Part shown: in pieces, positions 41,199 to 49,874 of the stretch
Position numbering within the stretch: position 1 is the first letter of the stretch
Layout: each line of letters starts with the position of its first letter
Source of the DNA: Mycobacterium sp.
GTDB taxonomy: Bacteria > Actinomycetota > Actinomycetes > Mycobacteriales > Mycobacteriaceae
Direction of reading: 5' to 3'
DNA length: 49,874 bases
NCBI GenBank assembly: GCA_031292665.1
Contig: JARLGR010000029.1
Span: 1-49,874, forward strand
The notes under the pieces: generated by a model
Database searches by the model: none
What the model saw: the letters and a program-made list of their open reading frames with translations, nothing else
Told to the model about the DNA's origin: nothing
Made by a program: the position numbers and the translations under genes

Positions 41199-41987
41199 AT
41201 GAGTGACAAGTGCCTTGCGTACGAGCGCCGCGGCGCGGTCGCGATCGTCACCATCGATGACGCTCCGCACAACCGCATGTCCTTTGCGTTCATGGACGCG
41301 CTCGAGTCGCTCGTCACCACGATCGCTTGCGACGCGGCGATTCGCGCCATCGTCATCACTGCCGCCGGGGACAGGAACTTCTCAGTCGGCATGGACCTCA
41401 AGGAACTCGCCGGCGCACTAGGCGATCCCGGACGGATCGACGTGATTCTCGACCAGCGTCTGCGGGTGCTGGCGGCAATCGAGAACATGGACAAACCGTG
41501 GATCGCGACACTCTTCGGCAACTGCCTGGGAGGCGGGCTCGAGCTCCCGCTCGCCTGCCACTTCCGTGTCGCTGCGCTGGAGGGCGCGCGTATCGGTCTG
41601 CCGGAACTGCACCTTGGCACCGTCCCGGCGTGGGGCGGGAGCGCGCGGTTGGCGCGGCGCATCGGCCGCGATCGAGCAGTCGATCTGATCCTTCGCGCCA
41701 AAACTGTGTCTGGCCCCGAGGCGTTGCGCCTCGGGCTTGTCACCGAGGTCTGGCCCAACGCCGAGCTGAAGCAGAAGGCAATTGACCTAGCGGACGAACT
41801 AGCGGCGATGCCGCGGTGTTCCGTAGCGTCGATGCTTCGGTGTCTGGTGACGAGCGATGACAAGACGCTAGAGGAGTCATTCCGCGACGAACGCGCCGCT
41901 TTTCATGCGACGCTCGGCAGTCCCGACCAGGTCGAGGGCATCATGGCGTTCATGGAGAAGCGGCAGCCCGTCTTCAGTCGCGAGTAA
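41199..41987 (+). CDS. Enoyl-CoA hydratase/isomerase family protein
   Basis: This 262-residue crotonase-fold protein has oxyanion-hole regions 'AAGDRNFSVGMDLKELAGAL' and 'LFGNCLGGGLELPLACHFRV', and the active-site helix 'IGLPELHLGTVPAWGGSARL'. Glu in 'LPELHLG' matches one catalytic Glu of enoyl-CoA hydratase; the second Glu position is Ala/Trp ('VPAWGG' instead of PGxGGTQ), so hydratase activity is not certain. It probably acts in beta-oxidation or CoA-ester metabolism. It stands alone after the isomerase/DsbA-like pair. Confidence 0.9.
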   Translation: MSDKCLAYERRGAVAIVTIDDAPHNRMSFAFMDALESLVTTIACDAAIRAIVITAAGDRNFSVGMDLKELAGALGDPGRIDVILDQRLRVLAAIENMDKPWIATLFGNCLGGGLELPLACHFRVAALEGARIGLPELHLGTVPAWGGSARLARRIGRDRAVDLILRAKTVSGPEALRLGLVTEVWPNAELKQKAIDLADELAAMPRCSVASMLRCLVTSDDKTLEESFRDERAAFHATLGSPDQVEGIMAFMEKRQPVFSRE

Positions 41988-42079
41988 CTCGGGGCGACAC
42001 GGGATGGCCGTCCTATCGGGAGGGTTCAGGCTTTGGGGGCTCCGCAGTCTTTCGCGGTCATCGACCACATCGCACGAAG

Positions 42080-42162
42080 TGGGCGAAGGGGGACTTGAAC
42101 CCCCACGTCCCGAAGGACACTGGCACCTGAAGCCAGCGCGTCTGCCATTCCGCCACTCGCCC
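42080..42162 (-). tRNA. tRNA-Leu (anticodon CAG)
   Basis: The 83-nt sequence folds as a class II (long variable arm) tRNA. The acceptor GGGCGAG pairs with TTCGCCC; the D-arm is 'TGGCGGAATGGCAGACGC'; the anticodon stem CTGGC/GCCAG encloses loop TTCAGGT with anticodon CAG; the variable arm is TGTCCTTCGGGACG; the T-stem GGGGG/CCCCC encloses TTCAAGT. The discriminator is A and CCA is not encoded. Confidence 0.95.
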
Positions 42163-42405
42163 GGGGAAATAACCGAAGGACCATATCACTTTAATGGCCG
42201 CATTCCCCAATCGCGCCGGCGGGCCTTGCCCTCGCGGTGTGCGGGCCCCAGGTGGCTCTGAGCTGCGCCGATGCGATTCTCAGAGTTCCCACGGTGCCGC
42301 CGACTCGCGGTGGCCCGATACCATGCTCAGGTGAGACGACACGCGGGCACCCCATTTGCCTTGCGCCGGCGATATCCCACGGCACATGCGGGCGAGCGCT
42401 AGAAC
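42163..42405. other. Intergenic region between tRNA-Leu and fhaA
   Basis: These 243 bp contain no gene. They must hold the promoters of tRNA-Leu (minus) and fhaA (plus); TACCAT at 42319-42324 is a possible -10 for fhaA, giving an 80-nt leader. Confidence 0.4.
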
Positions 42406-44022
42406 ATGGGTAGCCAACGGGGGCTCGTCGCGCGCATCGAGCGCAGGCTCGAGGCGACGGTCGACAATGCGTTTGCCCGAATGTTCGGGGGTTCGATCGT
42501 CCCGCAGGAGATCGAGGACCTGTTACGCCGGGAAGCTGAGGACGGTGTGCGAACGCAGGGCGGAAATCGTCTTTTGGTCCCCAACGAATACATCATTACC
42601 CTCGGTATGCACGACTTCGAGAAGGTGGTTGCCGACACGGATCTCACGTCGGGCGCTTTTTCCAGGTACTTGACTGACTACATCTACGAACGGGGGTGGC
42701 AAACGTATGGTGAGGTGGTCGTCCGGTTCGAGCAATCGTCGGAACTGTATACCGGCCAGTACCGCGCCCGTGGTGCTGTCAACCCCGATGTACAGCCCCG
42801 CCCGACGGTCGCGGACCCCGTCCGGCCACAATCAAATCATGCGTTCGGCGCAGAACGAGGAGTAGCAATGACTGATAACTCGAGCTACCGCGGGGGTCCG
42901 GGGGCGGGGCGGCCCGGTGAGGAGTACTACGACGACCGCTACGGGCGTCCGCAAGACGATCCGCGCGGCACTCCGGAGCCACAGGGCGGCTACCCGCAAG
43001 AGCAGGGCGGCTACCCGCCCCAGCAAGGGTACCCGCCGCCCCGCCAACCCGACCAGGGCGGCTACCCCGAACAGGGCGGCTACCCCGAACACCAGGGTGG
43101 CTATCAGGGCCAGGGCGGCTACCCCGAACAGCGCGGCTACCCCGAACAAGGCGGCTACCCCGAGCAACGTGGCTACGCGGAGCAGGGCGGTCACCAAGAC
43201 CAGCGCGGCTACCCCGAACAAGGACAAGGCGGCTATCCACCGCCCTTTGAGCAGCGTCCCGGCGCCCAGCCGGTCTATGGCGCACCACAAGGCGGGCAGG
43301 GCTATGACCCGGGCTATCGCCAAGGCGGCGGTTACGGTCCTCCCGGGGGCGGGCAGCCCGGCGGTGGCTCGCAGGCCTACAGCGGATACGGCGACTCCGG
43401 TCGCGGACCGGCCCCCCAGCACGAGGGTGGCTATACCCCCCCGACCCCCCCGGCCCCGCCAGAACAGCGAACCGCTTACCCGGAGCAAGGCGGTGGGTAC
43501 GACCAGGGCTACCAGCAAGGCGGGGGATACGGACGCCCGGACTACGGCCAAGGCGACTACACCCAGTACGCCGAACCCGTCCAGGGCGGGTACGCCGCTC
43601 CGGGCGGCGGGTACGCCGAGACCGCCAACCGAGACTACGACTACGGACAGCCCGCCGACTACGGACAGCCGGCCGACTATGGCCAGCCGGCGGGCGGGTA
43701 CGGCGGTTACGGCCAGGGCGGCTACGGGTCGCCCGGCACGACCGTCACCCTGCAGCTTGACGACGGCAGCGGCCGGACCTACCAGTTGCGCGACGGATCC
43801 AACATCGTCGGTCGCGGGCAAGACGCCCAATTCCGGTTGCCCGACACCGGCGTGTCACGCCGTCACCTTGAGATCCGCTGGGACGGGCAGGTCGCGCTGC
43901 TGACCGACCTCAACTCGACTAACGGGACCACCGTCAACAACGCTCCGGTTCAGGAGTGGCAGCTGGCCGATGGCGACGTGGTCCGCTTGGGCCACTCGGA
44001 GATCATCGTCCGGATCCACTAA
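42406..44022 (+). CDS. fhaA: FHA-domain protein FhaA
   Basis: This is a 538-residue protein. The N-terminal FhaA_N (DUF3662) domain is about residues 1-125 ('[20 protein letters not shown]', '[20 protein letters not shown]', '[17 protein letters not shown]'). A long Tyr/Gly/Pro/Gln-rich repeat region spans about 165-440 (units like GGYPEQ). A C-terminal FHA domain is about 445-538, with phospho-Thr-binding '[20 protein letters not shown]', '[10 protein letters not shown]' and '[14 protein letters not shown]'. FhaA binds phosphorylated PknB-pathway partners such as the MviN/MurJ pseudokinase domain and tunes peptidoglycan synthesis. It lies 121 bp upstream of fhaB. Confidence 0.97.
   Translation: MGSQRGLVARIERRLEATVDNAFARMFGGSIVPQEIEDLLRREAEDGVRTQGGNRLLVPNEYIITLGMHDFEKVVADTDLTSGAFSRYLTDYIYERGWQTYGEVVVRFEQSSELYTGQYRARGAVNPDVQPRPTVADPVRPQSNHAFGAERGVAMTDNSSYRGGPGAGRPGEEYYDDRYGRPQDDPRGTPEPQGGYPQEQGGYPPQQGYPPPRQPDQGGYPEQGGYPEHQGGYQGQGGYPEQRGYPEQGGYPEQRGYAEQGGHQDQRGYPEQGQGGYPPPFEQRPGAQPVYGAPQGGQGYDPGYRQGGGYGPPGGGQPGGGSQAYSGYGDSGRGPAPQHEGGYTPPTPPAPPEQRTAYPEQGGGYDQGYQQGGGYGRPDYGQGDYTQYAEPVQGGYAAPGGGYAETANRDYDYGQPADYGQPADYGQPAGGYGGYGQGGYGSPGTTVTLQLDDGSGRTYQLRDGSNIVGRGQDAQFRLPDTGVSRRHLEIRWDGQVALLTDLNSTNGTTVNNAPVQEWQLADGDVVRLGHSEIIVRIH
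42990..43710 (+). repeat. Tandem repeat region in fhaA encoding GGYPEQ-type units
   Basis: Repeated GGCGGCTACCCCGAACAG-like units are densest at 43060-43220, with related GGY/YGQP units up to about 43710. They encode the low-complexity linker between the two folded domains and may vary in copy number. Confidence 0.85.
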
Positions 44023-44073
44023 CCCACGGGCTCAACGCTGCCGTGCTTCGCCCCCTGTAGACCGCCGTCCACG

Positions 44074-44079
44074 TATCGT
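44074..44079 (+). promoter_or_regulatory. Possible -10 (TATCGT) for the fhaB-pstP-rodA-pbpA-pknA operon
   Basis: TATCGT lies 65 nt upstream of the fhaB ATG. The match to TANNNT is good but no clear -35 is seen. Confidence 0.35.
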
Positions 44080-44143
44080 GACGTTGCCGATGTGGTCGGT
44101 GTCACGGGCGCCAGGGATGCTGCCAGGACCGAAAGGACGCCAG

Positions 44144-44611
44144 ATGCAGGGACTAGTGCTGCAACTGACGCGTGCCGGGTTTCTCATGTTGCTGTGGGTC
44201 TTCATCTGGTCCGTGCTACGGATCTTGAGGACGGACATCTACGCGCCCACCGGGGCCGTCATGGTGCGCCGCGGCCTGACGTTGCGCAGCACGCTGCTGT
44301 CCTCGCGCCAACGCCGGCACGCCGCCCGCTACCTCGTGGTGACCGAAGGGTCGCTGGCAGGCGCGCGCATCACGCTCAGCGGGCAGCCGGTATTGATCGG
44401 GCGAGCTGACGACTCGACCGTGGTGCTGACCGACGACTACGCCTCGACGCGACACGCACGGCTGTCTCAGCGCGGTTTGGAATGGTACGTCGAGGATCTA
44501 GGATCGACCAACGGCACTTACCTCGACAGGGCGAAGGTGACGACTGCGGTACGAGTTCCCATAGGGACGCCGGTCCGGATCGGCAAAACGGCAATCGAGT
44601 TGCGCCCGTGA
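44144..44611 (+). CDS. fhaB: FHA-domain protein FhaB (FipA)
   Basis: This is a 155-residue protein. One N-terminal membrane segment ('AGFLMLLWVFIWSVLRILRT') is followed by a cytoplasmic FHA domain at about 75-155: 'PVLIGRADDSTVVLTDDYAS', 'STRHARLSQRG', 'VEDLGSTNGTYLDRAKVT'. All phospho-Thr-binding residues (R, S, N) are present. In M. tuberculosis FhaB/FipA links PknA signalling to FtsZ/FtsQ in the septum. The start at ATG 44144 gives the family length exactly. Its stop overlaps the pstP GTG (GTGA). Confidence 0.97.
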   Translation: MQGLVLQLTRAGFLMLLWVFIWSVLRILRTDIYAPTGAVMVRRGLTLRSTLLSSRQRRHAARYLVVTEGSLAGARITLSGQPVLIGRADDSTVVLTDDYASTRHARLSQRGLEWYVEDLGSTNGTYLDRAKVTTAVRVPIGTPVRIGKTAIELRP

Positions 44612-46137
44612 GCCTGGTCTTGCGTTACGCCGCACGCAGCGATCGCGGCCTGGTACGCGCCAACAACGAAGACTCTGTGTACGCCGGCGCGCGGCTGCTG
44701 GCCCTGGCCGACGGCATGGGCGGGCACGCGGCCGGCGAGGTGGCCTCCCAGCTGGTGATCGCCGCGCTGGCCCATCTCGATGACGACGAACCCGGCGGCG
44801 ACCTGCTCGCCAAGCTCGACGCCGCGGTCCGTGCCGGCAACGTGGCCATCGCCGCACAGGTCGAAGCCGAGCCCGAGCTCGAAGGGATGGGCACCACACT
44901 CACCGCGATCCTGTTCGCCGGCGACCGGATTGGATTGGTGCACATCGGCGACTCGCGCGGCTATCTGATGCGCGACGGGGAGCTGACGCAGATCACCAAG
45001 GACGACACCTTCGTGCAGACCTTGGTCGACGAAGGCCGGATCACCCGTGAAGAGGCGCACAGCCACCCGCAGCGGTCGTTGATCATGCGGGCGCTGACGG
45101 GCCACGAGGTCGAGCCCACCTTGACCATGCGCGAAGCGCGCGCCGGTGACCGTTACCTGCTTTGCTCCGACGGCCTCTCCGACCCGGTGAGCGACGAAAC
45201 CATCCTCGAGGCGCTGCAGATCCCCGACGTGGCCGAGGCCGCCTACCGCCTCATCGAGTTGGCGCTGCGCGGCGGTGGCCCCGACAACGTCACGGTCGTG
45301 GTCGCCGACGTCGTCGACTACGACTATGGCCAAACCCAGCCGATCCTCGCCGGCGCGGTATCGGGTGAAGACGACCAAATGACCCTGCCCAACACCTCCG
45401 CCGGCCGCGCTTCGGCGATCAGACCGCGCGAAGAGGTGGCCAAACGCGTTGTGCCGCAAGAGGAACCGTCAAGCCGGCCCGGGTGGTCGCGGCGGCGGAT
45501 GGCGATCGTCGTCACGCTGGTGGTCCTGCTGGTGTTGGCGGGCCTGGCCATCGGCCGGGCGATCATCCGCAGCAACTACTACGTCGCCGAAGACAACGGC
45601 ATGGTGTCGATCCTGCGCGGCATCCAGGGATCACTGCTGGGCATGTCGTTGCACGAGCCGTATTTCGTGGGCTGCCTCGACGCCCGCAACAACCTGTCGG
45701 TGATCAGCTCCAAGGACGCCGGCGGTCGACTCAACTGCCATCTGATGCAACTGCAGGATCTGCGCCCCGCGGCCCGCGCTCAGGTCCAGGCCGGTCTTCC
45801 CGCCGGAACCCTGGACAATGCGATCGCGCAGCTGCGGGAACTGTCGAGCAACTCGCTGCTGCCGCCCTGCCCGCCGCCGCGGGCGACCTCCCCGCCCGGC
45901 TCACCGGCTCCCGCCACCACCAACGGGACACCCGGACCAGGCGTCACCACATCGCCGTCGACCACCAGCCCCCCTTCTGCCCCTCCTTCGGGTCAATCAA
46001 CCAGCGGAACCCCGTCGGCCGCCAACCCGCCCAGCGGCGCCGTTCCCGCCACCTCTGCCACAACGACTCCGGCGTCTGCGCCCGCACTGGCGCCGCCCGC
46101 ACCTCAGCCGGGCGTCGACTGCCGAGCGGTGGCATGA
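44608..46137 (+). CDS. pstP: Ser/Thr protein phosphatase PstP (PP2C family)
   Basis: This is a 509-residue membrane-anchored PP2C. The catalytic domain (about 1-240) has the metal-binding motifs 'SDRGLVRANNEDSVYA', 'LALADGMGGHAAGEVASQL', 'GMGTTLTAILFAGDRIGLVH', 'IGDSRGYLMRDGELTQITKD', 'LLCSDGLSDPVSD' and 'GGGPDNVTVVVADVVD'. A juxtamembrane linker leads to one TM segment ('MAIVVTLVVLLVLAGLAIG', about 300-320), then an extracellular domain and a Pro/Thr/Ser-rich tail. It dephosphorylates PknA, PknB and their substrates. It is coupled to fhaB by GTGA and to rodA by ATGA. Confidence 0.98.
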   Translation: MSLVLRYAARSDRGLVRANNEDSVYAGARLLALADGMGGHAAGEVASQLVIAALAHLDDDEPGGDLLAKLDAAVRAGNVAIAAQVEAEPELEGMGTTLTAILFAGDRIGLVHIGDSRGYLMRDGELTQITKDDTFVQTLVDEGRITREEAHSHPQRSLIMRALTGHEVEPTLTMREARAGDRYLLCSDGLSDPVSDETILEALQIPDVAEAAYRLIELALRGGGPDNVTVVVADVVDYDYGQTQPILAGAVSGEDDQMTLPNTSAGRASAIRPREEVAKRVVPQEEPSSRPGWSRRRMAIVVTLVVLLVLAGLAIGRAIIRSNYYVAEDNGMVSILRGIQGSLLGMSLHEPYFVGCLDARNNLSVISSKDAGGRLNCHLMQLQDLRPAARAQVQAGLPAGTLDNAIAQLRELSSNSLLPPCPPPRATSPPGSPAPATTNGTPGPGVTTSPSTTSPPSAPPSGQSTSGTPSAANPPSGAVPATSATTTPASAPALAPPAPQPGVDCRAVA

Positions 46138-47543
46138 CCACACAGCTTCAGCCGCCGGTGGCGGTCACGCCTCCGCTGCCGACTCGGCGTAACGCCGAAC
46201 TGCTGCTTTTGTGCTTTGCCTCGCTGATCACCGTCGCCGCATTGCTCATCGTGGAAGCCAACCAGGAGCGCGGCCTGCATTGGAAACTGGCCGCCTTCGG
46301 CCTGATCTTCCTGACCGTCTTCGCGAGCGCTCACCTGGCCATCAGGCGTTTCGCCCCCTACACCGACCCGCTGCTGCTCCCGATTGTGGCCTTGCTCAAC
46401 GGACTTGGCCTGGTGATGATCCACCGGCTCGACCTCGTCACCAACCGCTTGAGCGGGCGCCACCATCCCAGCGCAACCCAGCAGATGCTCTGGACCATCA
46501 TCGGCGTTGCCGCGTTCGCGCTCGTGGTTACGTTGCTCAGAGACCACCGGCAACTGGCGCGCTACGGCTATATCTGTGGGGCCACGGGCCTGGGCCTGCT
46601 GGCGATCCCCGCGCTCCTGCCCGCATCACTGTCCGAGCAGAACGGCGCGAAAATCTGGATTCGCTTCCCCGGCTTTTCGATTCAGCCCGCCGAGTTCTCG
46701 AAGATCCTGCTGCTGATCTTCTTCTCGGCGGTGCTGATCGCCAAGCGCCGGCTGTTCACCAGCGCCGGCAAGCACTTCATGGGCCTGACACTGCCCCGCC
46801 CGCGAGATCTCGCACCGCTGTTGGCGGCCTGGGCGATCTCGGTCGGCGTGATGGCCTTCGAGAAGGACCTCGGCACGTCGCTGCTGCTCTACGCGTCGTT
46901 TCTGGTGGTGGTTTATCTCGCCACTCAGCGCTTCAGCTGGGTCGTCATCGGTTTGGTGCTGTTCGCCCTGGGAAGCGTTGCGGCGTACTTCATGTTCGCG
47001 CACGTCCGTGTCCGCGTACAGACGTGGTGGGACCCGTTCGCCGACCCCGACGGCAACGGCTACCAGGTCGTGCAGTCGCTCTTCAGCTTTGCCACCGGCG
47101 GCATCTTCGGCACCGGCCTCGGCAACGGCCAACCTGACACCGTGCCGGCCGCGTCGACCGACTTCATCATCGCGGCATTCGGTGAGGAGCTGGGGCTGGT
47201 CGGGCTGGCCAGCATCCTGATGCTCTACACGATCGTCATCCTGCGGGGCCTGCGCACGGCGATCGCGACCCGCGACAGCTTCGGCAAGCTGCTGGCCGCA
47301 GGTCTGGCGTCGACGCTTGCCATTCAGCTGTTCATCGTCGTCGGCGGTGTGACGCAGCTGATTCCCCTGACCGGGCTGACCACGCCGTGGATGTCCTACG
47401 GCGGGTCGTCGTTGCTGGCGAACTATGTGCTGCTGGCCGTCCTGGTGCGGATCTCGCACAGTGCCCGACGTCCGTTGCGCACCCGGGCGCGCAACCGGTC
47501 GTCGATCGCGGGGGCCAAGACCGAGGTGATCGAGCGGGTATGA
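46134..47543 (+). CDS. rodA: SEDS peptidoglycan glycosyltransferase RodA
   Basis: This is a 469-residue SEDS-family integral membrane protein with about ten or more TM segments. It polymerises lipid II into glycan strands together with a class B PBP. Diagnostic parts are 'IWIRFPGFSIQPAEFSKILL', 'VMAFEKDLGTSLLLYASFLV' (the KDLG catalytic Asp), 'GTGLGNGQPDTVPAASTDFI', 'FGEELGLVGL' and 'IPLTGLTTPWMSYGGSSLL'. The length equals that of M. tuberculosis RodA. It overlaps pstP and pbpA by ATGA on both sides, consistent with a RodA-PbpA unit. Confidence 0.97.
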   Translation: MTTQLQPPVAVTPPLPTRRNAELLLLCFASLITVAALLIVEANQERGLHWKLAAFGLIFLTVFASAHLAIRRFAPYTDPLLLPIVALLNGLGLVMIHRLDLVTNRLSGRHHPSATQQMLWTIIGVAAFALVVTLLRDHRQLARYGYICGATGLGLLAIPALLPASLSEQNGAKIWIRFPGFSIQPAEFSKILLLIFFSAVLIAKRRLFTSAGKHFMGLTLPRPRDLAPLLAAWAISVGVMAFEKDLGTSLLLYASFLVVVYLATQRFSWVVIGLVLFALGSVAAYFMFAHVRVRVQTWWDPFADPDGNGYQVVQSLFSFATGGIFGTGLGNGQPDTVPAASTDFIIAAFGEELGLVGLASILMLYTIVILRGLRTAIATRDSFGKLLAAGLASTLAIQLFIVVGGVTQLIPLTGLTTPWMSYGGSSLLANYVLLAVLVRISHSARRPLRTRARNRSSIAGAKTEVIERV

Positions 47544-49018
47544 ACGCCTCTCTCCGCCGGATCTCGGTGACCGTGATGGCGTTGATCGTGCTCCTGTTGC
47601 TCAACGCCACGATGACGCAGGTGTTCGCCGCTGACGGCCTGCGAGCCGACCCGCGCAACCAGCGCGTCCTGCTCGACGAGTATTCGCGGCAGCGCGGCCA
47701 GATCGTCGCGGGCGGTCAGCTGCTGGCCTATTCGGTGGCCACCGACAACCGCTTCCGTTTCCTGCGCGTCTACCCCGACCCGGCGGTGTACGCGCCGCTC
47801 ACGGGCTTCTACTCGCTGCGCTATTCCAGCTCGGGCCTCGAGCGCGCGGAGGACCCGCTGCTCAACGGCTCCGACGAGCGGCTGTTCGGGCGTCGGCTCG
47901 CCGACTTCTTCACCGGTCGTGACCCGCGCGGCGGCAACGTCGACACCACGATCAACCCCCGGGTTCAGCAGGCCGCATGGGACGCCGTGCAGCAGGGGTG
48001 CGGCGCGAAGCCGTGTAAGGGAGCCGTCGTCGCCCTCGAGCCCGCCACCGGCAAGATCCTGGCGATGGTGTCGTCGCCGTCCTACGACCCGAACCTGCTC
48101 TCGTCGCACGATCCGGAAGTGCAGGCCCAGGCCTGGCAGCGGCTGCGCGACGACCCGGACAACCCGGTGACCAACCGCGCCATCGCCGAAACCTATCCGC
48201 CCGGTTCCACTTTCAAGGTGGTCACCACCGCGGCGGCACTGCAGGCCGGCGCCACCGACACCGAGCAGTTGACGGCCGCGGCCTCCATTCCGCTGCCCGG
48301 CAGCACCGCCACGTTGGAGAACTACGGCGGCACGACGTGCGGCAACGAGCCGACGGTGTCCCTCAAGCAGGCGTTCGCGCTGTCGTGCAACACTGCTTTT
48401 GTCCAGCTCGGCCTGCTCACGGGGGCCGACGCGCTGCGCAGCACGGCGCACTCGTTCGGCCTCGACAGCACCCCGAGCGTGATTCCACTGCAGGTAGCCG
48501 AGTCAACGGCCGGGATCATCCCGGACGCCGCCGCACTGGGCATGTCGAGCATCGGCCAGAAGGACGTCGCCCTGACCCCGCTGCAGAACGCCGAGATCGC
48601 GGCGACGATCGCCAACGGCGGCGTGACGATGCAGCCCTACCTGGTCGGCAGTCTCAAGGGGCCGGACCTGGCGAATATCAGCACCACCACCCCCTACCAG
48701 CAGCGCCGCGCGGTGTCGCCGCAGGTCGCCGCTAAGCTAACAGAGCTGATGGTCGGCGCCGAGAAGGTCGCACAGCAGAAAGGGGCCATTCCCGGCGTGC
48801 AGATCGCATCCAAGACTGGTACCGCAGAGCATGGCACCGATCCGCGCAACACTCCGCCGCACGCGTGGTACATCGCCTTCGCGCCGGCGGATGCGCCGAA
48901 GGTCGCCGTTGCGGTGCTGGTGGAGAACGGGGGAGACCGGCTGTCCGCCACCGGTGGTGCACTCGCCGCGCCGATCGGACGGGCCGTGATCGAGGCAGCG
49001 CTACAGGGAGAACCATGA
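47540..49018 (+). CDS. pbpA: Class B penicillin-binding protein PbpA
   Basis: This is a 492-residue transpeptidase that cross-links septal/elongation peptidoglycan, partner of RodA. One N-terminal TM anchor ('[20 protein letters not shown]') is followed by a short dimerisation-type domain and the transpeptidase domain (about 155-490). The latter has '[20 protein letters not shown]' (SxxK), '[14 protein letters not shown]' (SxN) and '[13 protein letters not shown]' (KTG). In M. tuberculosis PbpA is a PknB-pathway substrate needed for division. It overlaps rodA and pknA by ATGA. Confidence 0.97.
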   Translation: MNASLRRISVTVMALIVLLLLNATMTQVFAADGLRADPRNQRVLLDEYSRQRGQIVAGGQLLAYSVATDNRFRFLRVYPDPAVYAPLTGFYSLRYSSSGLERAEDPLLNGSDERLFGRRLADFFTGRDPRGGNVDTTINPRVQQAAWDAVQQGCGAKPCKGAVVALEPATGKILAMVSSPSYDPNLLSSHDPEVQAQAWQRLRDDPDNPVTNRAIAETYPPGSTFKVVTTAAALQAGATDTEQLTAAASIPLPGSTATLENYGGTTCGNEPTVSLKQAFALSCNTAFVQLGLLTGADALRSTAHSFGLDSTPSVIPLQVAESTAGIIPDAAALGMSSIGQKDVALTPLQNAEIAATIANGGVTMQPYLVGSLKGPDLANISTTTPYQQRRAVSPQVAAKLTELMVGAEKVAQQKGAIPGVQIASKTGTAEHGTDPRNTPPHAWYIAFAPADAPKVAVAVLVENGGDRLSATGGALAAPIGRAVIEAALQGEP

Positions 49019-49874
49019 GCCCGCGAGTTGGGGTGACGCTGTCCGGCCGGTACCGCCTGCAACGCCTGATCGCCACCGGCGGCATGGGCCAGGTGTGGGA
49101 GGCGGTGGACAACCGGCTGGGCCGGCGCGTCGCGGTCAAGGTGCTCAAACAGGAGTTCTCCCAGGACCCCGAGTTCATCGAGCGGTTCCGGGCCGAGGCG
49201 CGCACCACCGCGATGCTCAATCACCCGGGGATCGCCCAGGTCCATGACTACGGCGAAAGCCAGCTGGACGGCGAGGGGCGCACCGCCTACCTGGTGATGG
49301 AGCTGGTCAACGGCGAGCCACTCAACTCGGTGCTGAAGCGGACCGGACGGCTGTCGCTGCGGCACGCCCTGGACCTGCTGGAGCAGACCGGCCGGGCCCT
49401 GCAGGTCGCGCATTCCGCCGGCCTGGTCCACCGCGACGTCAAGCCGGGCAACATCCTGATCACTCCCACCGGCCTGGTGAAGATCACCGACTTCGGTATC
49501 GCCAAGGCCGTCGACGCCGCACCGGTGACCCAAACCGGGATGGTGATGGGCACCGCCCAATACATCGCGCCCGAACAGGCCCTGGGCCACGAAGCCACCC
49601 CCGCCAGCGACGTCTACTCATTGGGAGTCGTGGGGTACGAAGTGGTCTCGGGGCGCCGGCCGTTCACCGGCGACGGCGCTTTGACCGTGGCGATGAAGCA
49701 CATCAAGGAGCCCCCACCGCCGCTGCCCGCCGAGCTGCCGCCCAACGTGCGGGAGCTCATCGAGATCACGCTGGTCAAGAACCCGGCGATGCGCTACCGC
49801 AGCGGCGGTCCCTTCGCGGACGCCGTCGCGGCGGTGCGCGCCGGCCGCCGACCCCCGCGCCCCAGCCAGTCGCC
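49015..49874 (+). CDS. pknA: Ser/Thr protein kinase PknA, 5' part (runs off window end)
   Basis: The first 286 codons cover the complete kinase domain. Present are the glycine loop '[14 protein letters not shown]', catalytic Lys42 in '[11 protein letters not shown]', HRD-type '[17 protein letters not shown]', DFG in '[16 protein letters not shown]', the activation loop '[18 protein letters not shown]' with the two Thr known to be autophosphorylated in M. tuberculosis PknA, and '[19 protein letters not shown]'. The juxtamembrane, TM and extracellular parts lie outside the window. It overlaps pbpA by ATGA. It phosphorylates division and wall proteins, opposed by PstP from the same operon. Confidence 0.98.
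   Translation, partial: MSPRVGVTLSGRYRLQRLIATGGMGQVWEAVDNRLGRRVAVKVLKQEFSQDPEFIERFRAEARTTAMLNHPGIAQVHDYGESQLDGEGRTAYLVMELVNGEPLNSVLKRTGRLSLRHALDLLEQTGRALQVAHSAGLVHRDVKPGNILITPTGLVKITDFGIAKAVDAAPVTQTGMVMGTAQYIAPEQALGHEATPASDVYSLGVVGYEVVSGRRPFTGDGALTVAMKHIKEPPPPLPAELPPNVRELIEITLVKNPAMRYRSGGPFADAVAAVRAGRRPPRPSQS

Noticed and set aside
43060..43220. Regular short repeats suggesting a CRISPR array
   Set aside because: They are in-frame GGYPEQ codons of fhaA without unique spacers. No CRISPR array or cas gene is seen in the window.

Overview
The window is chromosomal DNA from a high-GC actinobacterium, almost certainly a nontuberculous Mycobacterium. The evidence is the gene order rplI-rpsR-ssb-rpsF / ponA1 / ino1 / leuS / whiB5-like / fhaA-fhaB-pstP-rodA-pbpA-pknA, which I recall from the oriC-proximal part of mycobacterial genomes (M. 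tuberculosis roughly Rv0058 back to Rv0015c, here reversed). Supporting marks are an intein in dnaB, several F420-type luciferase-like monooxygenases, mycothiol-type enzymes, and GTG/TTG starts. Rv numbers below are homology statements from memory, not database hits.

Layout. 1-8987 (minus strand): the 5' part of dnaB interrupted by an intein, rplI, rpsR, ssb, rpsF, a DJ-1/PfpI protein, a GT87 mannosyltransferase-like membrane protein, ponA1 and a small zinc-ribbon protein. 9101-11807 (plus): a DUF1707 membrane protein, a PadR regulator and ino1. 11930-13670: an IS110-family transposase and its long non-coding flank. 13671-17980: a tight four-gene operon (luciferase-like monooxygenase, sulfotransferase, TIM-barrel protein, DUF1214-like protein). 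18005-24501: an alpha/beta esterase, a second monooxygenase, a GntR regulator, a fused binding-protein/permease plus ATPase amino-acid ABC transporter, a MarR regulator and an SDR. 24507-31956: leuS, an Mtc28-like proline-rich secreted protein, a small membrane protein, an AlgH-like protein, an MFS transporter and a DinB-fold protein.

31971-38618 is the most intriguing accessory block. It is a mostly minus-strand set corresponding to Rv0023-Rv0030 (XRE regulator, NlpC/P60 endopeptidase, two DUF4226 proteins, an EspC-like protein, a DUF2694-like protein, a large acidic protein, a DUF2710-like protein), divergent from a whiB5-like gene. The proteins look like type VII secretion substrates and accessories without any ESX core genes nearby. 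An unlisted 47-residue leaderless gene lies inside the block. 38696-41987 holds a decayed acyl-CoA dehydrogenase fragment, a GNAT protein, a mycothiol-dependent-isomerase-like/DsbA-like pair preceded by a tiny coupled ORF, and an enoyl-CoA hydratase. 42080-49874 holds tRNA-Leu(CAG) and the cell-wall/cell-division signalling operon fhaA | fhaB-pstP-rodA-pbpA-pknA (pknA runs off the end).

The right-hand operon ties Ser/Thr phosphorylation (PknA), dephosphorylation (PstP) and phospho-threonine readers (FhaA, FhaB) to peptidoglycan polymerisation (RodA, PbpA). PonA1 at the left is a further peptidoglycan synthase. A recurrent regulatory feature is a TANNNT -10 hexamer 6-8 nt upstream of the start codon with no Shine-Dalgarno. 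I count 14 such starts, so leaderless transcripts are probably common here, and this pattern was used to choose several start codons.
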